A DNA stretch of 8,452 nucleotides from Candidatus Poribacteria bacterium (GTDB taxonomy: Bacteria > Poribacteria > WGA-4E > DTYX01), in the NCBI GenBank assembly GCA_012961655.1, contig DTYX01000460.1:1-8452 (forward strand). Direction: 5' to 3'. Shown here piece after piece: positions 1 through 5,987 of the stretch. The notes below the pieces were generated by a model that saw only the letters and a list, made by a program, of their open reading frames with translations, had not been told where the DNA came from and did no database searches. Each line of letters starts with the position of its first letter. Within the stretch, counting starts at the first letter, position 1. The translations under genes and the position numbers were made by a program.

Positions 1-2
1 AA

Positions 3-80
3 CACGGATAAAAAGAAAGAAAGAAAAATAATCTGTGTTTAATCCGTGAATATCAGTGGCTAAAAAGAGAAAAATCTGTG
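3..80. repeat. Degenerate ~11-nt periodic intergenic repeat
   Basis: The heptamer ATCYGTG or a close variant recurs at 31 (ATCTGTG), 42 (ATCCGTG), 52 (ATCAGTG) and 74 (ATCTGTG). The spacings are 11, 10 and 22 nt, about one or two helical turns. An inverted copy, CACGGAT, lies at 3-9 and can pair with 42-48. The rest is purine-rich filler with no coding potential. It sits upstream of the promoter at 113-141 and may extend beyond the left edge of the window. I see the periodicity directly, but its function is unknown. Confidence 0.5.
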
Positions 81-112
81 AAAACCCTTGGTTTTCCCTT
101 CATAAAAAATAC

Positions 113-141
113 TTGACTATTTCATTTCAGTGTGTTATATT
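113..141 (+). promoter_or_regulatory. Sigma70-type promoter with extended -10
   Basis: A -35 box TTGACT (113-118) and a -10 box TATATT (136-141) each match consensus at five of six bases and are separated by 17 nt, the optimal spacing. A TG pair at 133-134 precedes the -10 by one base, forming an extended -10. Transcription would start near 148. This leaves a leader of about 50 nt before the isomerase start codon at 200. It is the best conventional promoter in the window. Confidence 0.7.
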
Positions 142-199
142 TTTGCGTTATATATTACAATTTACTTAAGGAGGTTGAACGTAATTTAGATAATTAAAA

Positions 200-1195
200 A
201 TGGGACGACCAGTAACACTTTTTACCGGACAATGGGCTGATTTGCCTTTGGAGAAACTAGCGCAGATGGCTAGCGAATGGGGTTATGATGGACTTGAATT
301 AGCATGTTGGGGCGACCACTTCGATGTCGAAGAGGCAGCAGCGAATCCAGATTACTGCAAAGGACGGCATGAACTTTTAGCGAAATATGGATTAAAGGTC
401 TGGGCTATCAGCAATCACCTAGCCGGACAATTAGTTTTAGACCTTAATAATGATGCGAGGTCGGATGGCTTCGCCCCTGAAGATTGCGCCGGAGATTCGG
501 AGAAAAAGAGGGCATGGGCGATTGAGAATATGAAGTTAACGGCCAAAGCCGCCAAAAATCTGGGTGTAGGAGTGGTCAATGGCTTCACTGGTTCATCGAT
601 CTGGCATCTAATCTATTCCTTCCCGCCTGTGGCGCCAGAAGATATTGAAGCAGGTTTCAAGCTCTTGGCGGAAAAATGGAATCCAATTCTGGATGTTTTT
701 GGCGAATGTGGGGTGAAATTTGCCTTGGAAGTTCATCCGACTGAAATCGCTTTCGATCTATTCTCCGCCCAAAGAGCCATTGAAGCACTTGATGGACGCC
801 CCGAATTTGGCTTCAACTTCGACCCCAGCCATCTGCTATGGCAATTTGTCGACCCTGTCAAATTCATCGAGGAGTTTCCTGACCGCATCTATCATGTCCA
901 CATGAAAGATGCTATCGTGACCCTCGATGGCAGAAGCGGCATTCTTTCCTCCTATCTTCCTTTCGGCGACTCAAGGCGTGGATGGGATTTCCGCTCACTG
1001 GGACGCGGCGGCGTCAACTTTGAGGAGATTATCCGCGCGCTCAACAATATCAATTACCAGGGACCGCTTTCAGTCGAATGGGAAGATAGTGGTATGGATA
1101 GGGAACATGGGGCAAAGGAAGCGTGTGAATTTGTGAAAAAGATCGATTTTCCACCCTCAGAAATGGCTTTCGATGCGCAGTTTGAAGTGGAGTAG
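200..1195 (+). CDS. Sugar phosphate isomerase/epimerase family TIM-barrel protein
   Basis: This 331-residue protein belongs to the xylose isomerase-like TIM-barrel (AP endonuclease 2) superfamily. These enzymes usually isomerise or epimerise sugars or inositol derivatives using a divalent metal. Likely metal ligands are Glu177 (in LEVHP), Asp208 and His211 (in FDPSH), His232/His234 (in HVHMKD) and Glu293 (in SVEWED), the expected order for the family. No signal peptide is visible, so it should be cytoplasmic. The N-terminal TLFTGQWADLP segment and GYDGLELACWGDHFD are typical of one widespread subgroup whose substrate is unknown. An in-frame stop at 191-193 rules out an upstream start. The nearest strong Shine-Dalgarno (AAGGAGG, 168-174) is 25 nt from the ATG, an unusually long gap. 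Substrate cannot be assigned from sequence. Confidence 0.88.
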   Translation: MGRPVTLFTGQWADLPLEKLAQMASEWGYDGLELACWGDHFDVEEAAANPDYCKGRHELLAKYGLKVWAISNHLAGQLVLDLNNDARSDGFAPEDCAGDSEKKRAWAIENMKLTAKAAKNLGVGVVNGFTGSSIWHLIYSFPPVAPEDIEAGFKLLAEKWNPILDVFGECGVKFALEVHPTEIAFDLFSAQRAIEALDGRPEFGFNFDPSHLLWQFVDPVKFIEEFPDRIYHVHMKDAIVTLDGRSGILSSYLPFGDSRRGWDFRSLGRGGVNFEEIIRALNNINYQGPLSVEWEDSGMDREHGAKEACEFVKKIDFPPSEMAFDAQFEVE

Positions 1196-1249
1196 AGTAT
1201 CATTAAAAGGTGAAATAGTTATCGAGCTGCGGAAAAATGTATTTCTGTT

Positions 1250-1291
1250 GCGTATTGCGAACTCTGTAATACGTAGTTCGCAATACGTTTT
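1250..1291 (+). terminator. Palindromic heptad repeat, terminator-like
   Basis: A perfect 13-bp inverted repeat (1251-1263 with 1275-1287, arm CGTATTGCGAACT) surrounds an 11-nt loop and is followed by TTTT (1288-1291). That architecture fits a rho-independent terminator for the isomerase gene ending at 1195, although the U-run is short. The same stretch also reads as successive 7-mers: GCGTATT at 1250, GCGAACT at 1257, CTGTAAT at 1264, ACGTAGT at 1271 and TCGCAAT at 1278. It therefore also belongs to the heptad repeat class seen elsewhere in the window. The hairpin is seen directly; the terminator role is inferred. Confidence 0.5.
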
Positions 1292-1366
1292 AAGTGAGAA
1301 ATCGTAATCAGAGAAAGCATCGCGTAGTTGTAGAATGCAGATGGTAAATTGATGGAGGTCTTACCG

Positions 1367-1882
1367 ATGGAAATTATTGTTCAACAAGGCTCGATTACCG
1401 ATATCGAATGTGATGTCGCCGTCGTAAACCTATTTCGTAGGGTCAAATTTCCGGGCGGAGCCACAGGCGCGATGGATAAGGCTTTAGATGGCGCCATCAC
1501 CAGAGCGATTGCAGACATGGGGTTTGAAGGGAAGTTAGGTGATACGTTATTTTTGCCAAGTCAAGGAAAGGTTTCCGCTAAGGAAGTCTTGGTTATCGGC
1601 TTGGGTGATTCTGCTGAATTTGACTGTGAAGCAGTCGAAAAAGTATCGCAAGCCGCGGTGTCCGCTTCTGTTGAAAAAGGATTTTTTCAGGTCGCGACAA
1701 TTATTCACGGCGGTGGAATTGGTGGACTCGATATTATCCAAGCAGCGCAATCAATTGTGAAGGGGGCAGATGAGGGATTTAAAAAACATGGTTGTGAAAC
1801 AGGAAAACTTATTATAGTTGAATTTAACCCTGAAAAAGCGATGAGCGTGGCAGAAGCAGTAAAATTTACACAGTTAAACTAA
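1367..1882 (+). CDS. Stand-alone M17 leucyl aminopeptidase N-terminal-like domain
   Basis: This 171-residue protein resembles the N-terminal domain of cytosol (leucyl) aminopeptidases, which has a macro-domain-like fold. Supporting segments are the opening MEIIVQQGSITDIECDVAVV, VLVIGLGD (74-81), and the stretch HGGGIGGLDIIQAA (114-127) running into a helix. Full M17 enzymes are about 480-500 residues, and their two-metal catalytic domain with NTDAEGR is C-terminal. Here the protein ends after the first domain and nothing downstream encodes the rest. Peptidase activity is therefore not expected; a ligand-binding role (macro domains bind ADP-ribose) is only a guess. I chose ATG 1367 because GGAGGT (1354-1359) lies 7 nt upstream. 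An in-frame TTG at 1349 and ATG at 1352 lie ahead of or on that ribosome site and are unlikely starts. No clear promoter is visible between 1292 and 1366. Confidence 0.75.
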   Translation: MEIIVQQGSITDIECDVAVVNLFRRVKFPGGATGAMDKALDGAITRAIADMGFEGKLGDTLFLPSQGKVSAKEVLVIGLGDSAEFDCEAVEKVSQAAVSASVEKGFFQVATIIHGGGIGGLDIIQAAQSIVKGADEGFKKHGCETGKLIIVEFNPEKAMSVAEAVKFTQLN

Positions 1883-1918
1883 AAGTTTTTGAGACATACT
1901 GATAATGTTTTTGGGGTT

Positions 1919-1991
1919 GTGGCGGGTTTTGGTGTGTCAAGCGTTTTTCGGCAAACCCCCACTGCGCCTGAACTCGGGGTCGTTAGGCGAC
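1919..1991 (+). repeat. attC-like right half site with central hairpin
   Basis: GTTAGGC at 1982-1988 fits the integron core-site consensus GTTRRRY (R'). TGAACTC at 1969-1975 sits where an L' box is expected, as in TTAACTC of classical attC sites. Upstream is a stem of 10 pairs (1919-1929 with 1953-1962) interrupted by one bulged C at 1923, reminiscent of the extrahelical bases in folded attC sites. A matching left end (RYYYAAC plus L'') is not evident before 1919, so at best this is a partial or decayed site. There is no integron integrase gene in the window. Confidence 0.4.
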
Positions 1992-2018
1992 ATCATCGTG
2001 CAAAGAGGTGAGAGAACT

Positions 2019-2259
2019 ATGTCAGAAATCGTCTCTGCAAAAACTGTTATCCTATATGTTAGCGAATCCACGCCATAATCACAAAAACTTTGGTTTCATT
2101 ACAACAGAAGGAAGTTTTGTTTTCGTAAAGTTAGTCGCACGTGATGTACCTCAATATGCGTTATCTCGAATCTTTGAGCAAAGGAATCCTGGAAATGACT
2201 TGTATGCCGTGCTCAGTGTTTTAAAACAATTTCGTCGATTATTCTTAGAAATAGCCTAA
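2019..2259 (+). pseudogene. Internally deleted type I restriction R-subunit-like remnant
   Basis: Two reading frames carry the two ends of one gene. ATG 2019 has a good ribosome site (GAGGTG, 2005-2010, 8 nt away) and opens MSEIVSAKTVILYV, but this frame stops at 2076-2078. From roughly 2045 the frame beginning at GTG 2008 reads LLSYMLANPRHNHKNFGFI, then ALSRIFEQRNPGNDLYAVLSVLKQF, stopping at 2257-2259. From recall, both ends resemble short type I restriction HsdR N-terminal-like proteins common in cyanobacteria. These are about 200 residues long, with an AK-V-L start and a C-terminus containing YMMANP, FGLVTNG and N-LY-VL-VLK. Here the middle, over 100 residues, is missing and the junction (about 2045-2060) is out of frame. 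Alternatively the 83-codon GTG frame could be a small intact gene, but its start lies in the ribosome site of the ATG. The segment is flanked by attC-like motifs. Confidence 0.6.
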
Positions 2260-2269
2260 CCAGGCGTTC
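2254..2269 (+). repeat. attC-like R'' half site overlapping a stop codon
   Basis: GCCTAAC (2254-2260) matches the integron R'' consensus RYYYAAC and is the exact reverse complement of GTTAGGC at 1982-1988. The stop codon TAA of the restriction remnant lies inside it, as is common for gene cassettes, whose reading frames often end at or within R''. The complementary right half is absent, because the peptidase gene starts only 15 nt after the stop. This is therefore a truncated site or a chance match of 7 bases. Confidence 0.35.
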
Positions 2270-2274
2270 GGAAA

Positions 2275-3270
2275 GTGAGAAAAGTGAACTTTATAAAAAG
2301 GAACATCCCATACTTTATCATTTTTTATTTGCTTGGGCTAATGTTGAGCATTTGGGCCTGTGTTGAAACGCTTAAGTCGGTACAGCGTAATCATCCCAAA
2401 CGAACGCTTTATGAACGACAGCGCTTGGAAACTTACAAACGTCCAAAAATTAAACCGAAAGCCCTTTCAGAAGATGGACTGAAATTTGAAAGCGAACATT
2501 ACCTCTTAACCTTTTCAGAAGATATTAAAAAAGTTCCAAAGTTCGGATCGACTCAAGAACGCATTTCAAGAGGATTAGGCGATTTGATATTCATGGAAGG
2601 GCAATACGAATTCGTCAAAAAAATCTTTGGATTTGAAGCGAAAGATAAAATTAAAATCATTGTTCATAGGACGCTCAGAGGAAACTCGAGAGACGCATAT
2701 ACTTCGATGTCTCGCGGAATGAAAGTGGTCGATAATCAGTTTCAAGCTGCTTACAATATCGAAGTTCACTTCGGTATTGATGCCTTCAAAAAAAGAAGTG
2801 TTCAAGCGCATGAATTGACCCACGCCTTCACGCAAGTTTATGCATTGCCTGCATGGCTTTCAGAAGGCATAGCTGTACTTGTGGAATCAGAATATGCTGG
2901 GGGCGCTCTTTGGGCAAAGGCGAAAAGAAACTTAGAGCCCATCGGCCTCGACGAAAACGGTGTGAATATCATTCAAAATTGGCGCGGACATGGTAGTACA
3001 CTGCCCGACAAAAGCATAGAGACTTACGCATATTCATATTCGATAGTATCTGAATTGCGAAGGAGATATGGAGACGATTTTTTCAAGAAATTCTTCGCTC
3101 TGCTTGATAAAGATGGAATTCACTACAAAGCGGGAGTGTTAAGTTCCAGCGTCATTGTGTACTATATGAGTCAGGCTGCCGGCGAAGATTTAGTGCCCTT
3201 TTTTCAGCAACTTAAATTCAATGTGCGTAAGCTGAAACGGGAGAATATTTTGAGTATTCTTGCGAATTAG
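2275..3270 (+). CDS. Membrane-anchored gluzincin metallopeptidase
   Basis: The 331-residue product has the zinc motif HELTH (His179, Glu180, His183). The third ligand, Glu197, is in WLSEG 14 residues later; this matches the gluzincin clan and peptidase MA-like families. The N-terminus (10-28) is a hydrophobic segment ending IWAC, a plausible though imperfect lipobox with Cys29. The enzyme is thus likely tethered on the outer face of the cytoplasmic membrane or in the outer membrane. The 30-70 region is basic and probably a linker. The C-terminal half (245-331) is helical with no recognisable motif. The start is uncertain: GTG 2275 and GTG 2284 are both in frame and neither has a strong ribosome site. 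It begins 15 nt after the restriction remnant and is followed after 36 nt by a lipoprotein gene on the same strand, probably co-transcribed. Natural substrate is unknown. Confidence 0.8.
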   Translation: MRKVNFIKRNIPYFIIFYLLGLMLSIWACVETLKSVQRNHPKRTLYERQRLETYKRPKIKPKALSEDGLKFESEHYLLTFSEDIKKVPKFGSTQERISRGLGDLIFMEGQYEFVKKIFGFEAKDKIKIIVHRTLRGNSRDAYTSMSRGMKVVDNQFQAAYNIEVHFGIDAFKKRSVQAHELTHAFTQVYALPAWLSEGIAVLVESEYAGGALWAKAKRNLEPIGLDENGVNIIQNWRGHGSTLPDKSIETYAYSYSIVSELRRRYGDDFFKKFFALLDKDGIHYKAGVLSSSVIVYYMSQAAGEDLVPFFQQLKFNVRKLKRENILSILAN

Positions 3271-3306
3271 AAGAACAATAAGCGATATAGAAAGGAGGGA
3301 AATTTA

Positions 3307-3915
3307 ATGAAATTCCTACCTATCATAAGCATTTTATTATTGTCTTTTTTATTCGCTTTGATTATAATAGGATGCAAAACTCTTAGCATGTTAGCGACAC
3401 CGCAAGAATGGAGTAAAAATTATGCATTGGCGGATGGCGTAGAAGCAAATGACCCAGCTTTTATCGACGGTGATTTGAATACGATGGGAAAATCTCGTTT
3501 TCCAGAAGAGGGTGTCGAAAGCTTGCAATTTCCTTTATCGGAAGCGTTAATTACTCTACCAGAACGAAAACCTATCCATCGAATAGTTATACATTCACCG
3601 AATTTACAAGTTTTTGATATTATGGCGAGAGATGATAGTGGAGGTTGGAAAAAGATTAAAGAAGTTAAAAGTAATAAGAAAGAAGTTATTGACCTGCGGA
3701 TTACTACAATAACAGATGGAATCAGAATTCGCGTCAGACGTACTTCTGATGATGCCGCTGAACGGCGTAAAAATGTAATGCGTGGCGGCGGCATGCTTTG
3801 GATTCGAGGAAATATCCGAGCAAATGCTGACATCAGCGAAATAGAACTTTACGGCTATGCCGACAAGACAGATGAACCCTCAGTCAATGAAGCATTTGAC
3901 GAATTGTTAAAATAG
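3307..3915 (+). CDS. Lipoprotein with discoidin-like domain, paralogue 1
   Basis: This 202-residue protein has a signal peptide (MKFLP, then a long hydrophobic run) ending in the lipobox IIGC, with Cys23 as the lipidation site. The mature part (about 34-186) looks like a beta-sandwich of the F5/8 type C (galactose-binding) kind, with NYALADGV, FIDGDLNT, ITLPERKPIHRIVIHSP and IRIRVRR strands. Such folds bind carbohydrate or protein. A basic, glycine-containing loop (152-172) interrupts the last strands before ISEIELYGYA. The tail is acidic and ends NEAFDELLK. The ribosome site AAGGAGG (3292-3298) is 8 nt from the ATG. It is clearly homologous to the next gene, with an estimated 40-45% identity judged by eye. 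The pairing with the upstream peptidase suggests a cell-surface role. The specific ligand is unknown. Confidence 0.8.
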   Translation: MKFLPIISILLLSFLFALIIIGCKTLSMLATPQEWSKNYALADGVEANDPAFIDGDLNTMGKSRFPEEGVESLQFPLSEALITLPERKPIHRIVIHSPNLQVFDIMARDDSGGWKKIKEVKSNKKEVIDLRITTITDGIRIRVRRTSDDAAERRKNVMRGGGMLWIRGNIRANADISEIELYGYADKTDEPSVNEAFDELLK

Positions 3916-3960
3916 TTATTATACATGAAATATATTATGCAACACTCTAATTACTATGAT

Positions 3961-3987
3961 TGTTACGGTTTAAGCATAAACGTAACA
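3961..3987. repeat. Imperfect hairpin between the two lipoprotein genes
   Basis: TGTTACGGTTTA (3961-3972) pairs with TAAACGTAACA (3977-3987) around an AGCA loop, giving 11 pairs with one bulged G. The stem is A/T-rich and is followed by TATATATTTCT, so a clean U-run is missing. It may weakly terminate transcription from the first lipoprotein gene or serve as a binding site for a regulator of the second. Only the symmetry is certain. Confidence 0.4.
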
Positions 3988-4017
3988 TATATATTTCTCA
4001 CCAACAACGTGTGTAAA

Positions 4018-4051
4018 TAAGGGTGTTATAATAGTAAGGGTGTTATAATAG
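4018..4051 (+). promoter_or_regulatory. Tandemly duplicated extended -10 promoter element
   Basis: The 17-mer TAAGGGTGTTATAATAG occurs twice without a gap or mismatch (4018-4034 and 4035-4051). Each copy holds a perfect -10 hexamer TATAAT (4027-4032 and 4044-4049) preceded by TGT, an extended -10. No good -35 lies 17 nt upstream of the first copy, but extended -10 promoters tolerate that. The first copy would start transcription near 4039, leaving a 30-nt leader. The second would start near 4056, inside the ribosome site AAGGAGG (4052-4058), and so would be a poor template for translation. Confidence 0.6.
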
Positions 4052-4068
4052 AAGGAGGCCGATATATT

Positions 4069-4692
4069 ATGTATCGAATATTCATCGTCTTTTCAATTGG
4101 GACGATGTTCTTTTCATTTCTGGGATGCGGGAAGTTTGTTGAATCCGTTATTGGAACAGATAAGTGGAGCGAAAACTACGCTCTCATGGATGGTGTGACG
4201 GCAACATCTCCTGAAATGATTGATGGTGATGTAAAAACTTCTGGACAAACAACTTTTCCAGAAGGCGCTGACGTGTTTATGTATGGCACATCTCCTCCAT
4301 CGGAAGCTATTATTACCCTTCCGAAGAGGATGTCAATCTACCGTGTCGTCATTAACAGTCCGAATTTGGTAACATTTGACATTTTCGTGGATAAAGGCGA
4401 TAACGATTGGGAAATAGTTAAAGAGAATCAAAAAGTTACGAAGAATCCCGTTGATGTACGTCTTTCTGCTAACACCGATAAGATCCGAATTCGCGTTAGA
4501 ACAACGACAGATGATGCAGAAGTTGGGAGACAAAGTCGAGCCAGAAGTTGGCGTGGCAGCCGTGGTGGTCGTCAACGCGCCCCGGCTACTATCAATGAAA
4601 TCGAATTATATGGATTCGCCACCAGCGGTACCGAGGTTTCTGCCGAAGAAGCCGCAGAAGAGGAAGAGTTGGATAAATTGTTAACGCAATAG
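4069..4692 (+). CDS. Lipoprotein with discoidin-like domain, paralogue 2
   Basis: This 207-residue protein parallels its upstream neighbour: a signal peptide with lipobox FLGC (Cys20), then the same conserved order of WSENYALMDGV, MIDGD, SEAIITLPKR, VVINSPNL, FDIF and IRIRVRTTTDDA. It ends in INEIELYGFA and an acidic tail closing with ELDKLLTQ. A discoidin/F5/8 type C-like beta-sandwich anchored by lipid is the best reading. The loop before the last strand (154-170) is strikingly rich in Arg and Gly and differs from the neighbour's loop. The ribosome site AAGGAGG (4052-4058) is 10 nt from the ATG. The two genes probably arose by tandem duplication. The 153-nt gap with its own promoter elements suggests separate control. 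The ligand is unknown. Confidence 0.8.
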   Translation: MYRIFIVFSIGTMFFSFLGCGKFVESVIGTDKWSENYALMDGVTATSPEMIDGDVKTSGQTTFPEGADVFMYGTSPPSEAIITLPKRMSIYRVVINSPNLVTFDIFVDKGDNDWEIVKENQKVTKNPVDVRLSANTDKIRIRVRTTTDDAEVGRQSRARSWRGSRGGRQRAPATINEIELYGFATSGTEVSAEEAAEEEELDKLLTQ

Positions 4693-4747
4693 ACCAACCA
4701 AAAAGAGAATAAACACCGAGGAATTAATCAAAATGAAAAAAGAGGAA

Positions 4748-4819
4748 GAGCATAGAGCAGAGTGCAAGGAGTAACGATCGAAAAGCATATACCCTATGCT
4801 CTATGCCCTACGCCCCATG
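4748..4819. repeat. Heptad repeat with inverted arms upstream of dprA
   Basis: The right arm is four consecutive 7-mers: CCCTATG at 4792, CTCTATG at 4799, CCCTACG at 4806 and CCCCATG at 4813. The left arm has the opposite orientation: GAGCATA at 4748, GAGCAGA at 4755 and GTGCAAG at 4762. A perfect 10-bp inverted repeat (GCATAGAGCA, 4750-4759, with 4797-4806) joins them across a 37-nt spacer. The ATG at 4803 lies inside the repeat, which argues against it being the true start of dprA. Confidence 0.6.
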
Positions 4820-4841
4820 CACAAGAGAGGAATTTATTCCT

Positions 4842-5966
4842 TTGTTATCAGCAGAAACGATTAGTTTAATTACTCTCAGTCTAATAGACGGCGTTGGCAG
4901 CGCAATAATTCAGAAGTTGCTGGGCTTCTTCGGTTCCGCCGAAGAAGTTCTAGCGGCTTCTTATCAGGAGTTGTCGCAGGTTATGGGATTGACCCCCGAC
5001 TTGTGCCGCAAGATAGTTGACCAACGCGATAAAGTTCCCATTTCTGAGGAGTTAAAGCTAATTGAAAAACACGTCTGTAAAGTAATCACCATCCATGATG
5101 AAGCCTATCCACCAGGACTCCAAACAATTTTTGACCCACCTCAAATTTTATATGTCAAAGGGGAATTGCTGCCACAGGATTCAATGGCGATTTCAATCGT
5201 TGGTTCACGACGGGCGACTAACTACGGTAAAAATGTCTGTGACCAACTTAGCCGACAATTGGCAGTCAATGGTTTTACTGTTGTCAGTGGTTTTGCGCGC
5301 GGCATCGATAGTATCTCCCATCGTGCAGCCCTAGAAGCGGGCGGGCGTACCATAGCAGTTATGGGAAATGGACTTAGTTTTGTCTATCCGGCTGAAAATG
5401 CAAAATTAATGGAAGAGATTGCCGGCTCAGGCGCCTGTATCTCCGAATTTCCGATGTCTGTTCCGCCTATGGGAACAAATTTTCCCCGCCGCAACCGCGT
5501 TATAAGCGGACTTTCGTTGGGAACTTTAATAATAGAGGCGTCCGAGAAAAGTGGTTCGCTCATTACAGCAAGGCTCGCAGCAGAGCAAGGCAGAGAGGTA
5601 TTCGCCGTTCCTGGTGAAATTTTCTCCAAAATGTCCAAGGGAACTCACAATCTCATAAAGCAAGGCGCAGCATTGGTTGAAACGGTAGAAGATATTATCA
5701 GCGCTCTCTCACTTGATACCTCCAGGGCATCTGAAGCACAAGCGGCGCCTGAAATTGAAAAACCACCGGACGTTAAACTTGTTGATGAAGAACAAACGGT
5801 TTGGGATGCCCTCGCGCACACACCGACGCACATTGACGATATCGCCCGGCTTTCAGAACTGCCCCCCAGTAAGGTCTCAAGTATTCTAGTGATGCTGGAA
5901 TTGAAAGGCATAATACAGCAACTCCCAGGCAAAATGTTTGCGCGGAAGATGGCGCAAAGATTTTAA
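4842..5966 (+). CDS. dprA: DNA processing protein DprA
   Basis: DprA (Smf) is a cytoplasmic recombination mediator that binds incoming single-stranded DNA and loads RecA during natural transformation; it is also present in non-competent bacteria. The product (374 residues from TTG 4842) has an N-terminal helix-hairpin-helix/SAM-like part (LSLIDGVGSAIIQKLL). The extended Rossmann fold carries GSRRATNYG (121-129), SGFARGID (149-156), FPRRNRVISGLS (214-225), SGSLITA (237-243) and GTHNLI (267-272). A linker then leads to a winged-helix DprA C-terminal domain (about 316-374). All family hallmarks are present and length is normal. TTG 4842 is preferred because AGAGAGGAA (4824-4832) precedes it. The in-frame ATG 4803 falls in a repeat with no ribosome site and would add 13 residues without family character. 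accA starts 21 nt after the stop, suggesting one transcript. Confidence 0.93.
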   Translation: MLSAETISLITLSLIDGVGSAIIQKLLGFFGSAEEVLAASYQELSQVMGLTPDLCRKIVDQRDKVPISEELKLIEKHVCKVITIHDEAYPPGLQTIFDPPQILYVKGELLPQDSMAISIVGSRRATNYGKNVCDQLSRQLAVNGFTVVSGFARGIDSISHRAALEAGGRTIAVMGNGLSFVYPAENAKLMEEIAGSGACISEFPMSVPPMGTNFPRRNRVISGLSLGTLIIEASEKSGSLITARLAAEQGREVFAVPGEIFSKMSKGTHNLIKQGAALVETVEDIISALSLDTSRASEAQAAPEIEKPPDVKLVDEEQTVWDALAHTPTHIDDIARLSELPPSKVSSILVMLELKGIIQQLPGKMFARKMAQRF

Positions 5967-5987
5967 TGAAAGAACAGGACAATCGAA

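Noticed and set aside
1349..1366. Upstream in-frame TTG/ATG as start of the M17-like gene
   Set aside because: The GGAGGT ribosome site falls within this stretch and is ideally placed for ATG 1367, which also begins the conserved domain.
3420..3833. 137-codon minus-strand open frame
   Set aside because: It lies wholly inside the lipoprotein gene on the plus strand, has low-complexity Ser/Arg/Ile composition and no recognisable motif; it is a shadow frame.
4733..4774. 13-codon mini-ORF with a good ribosome site (GAGGAA at 4718-4723) before dprA, a possible leader peptide
   Set aside because: Most of it is the left arm of the heptad repeat (4748-4768), so its sequence is explained by the repeat and there is no sign of attenuation structure.
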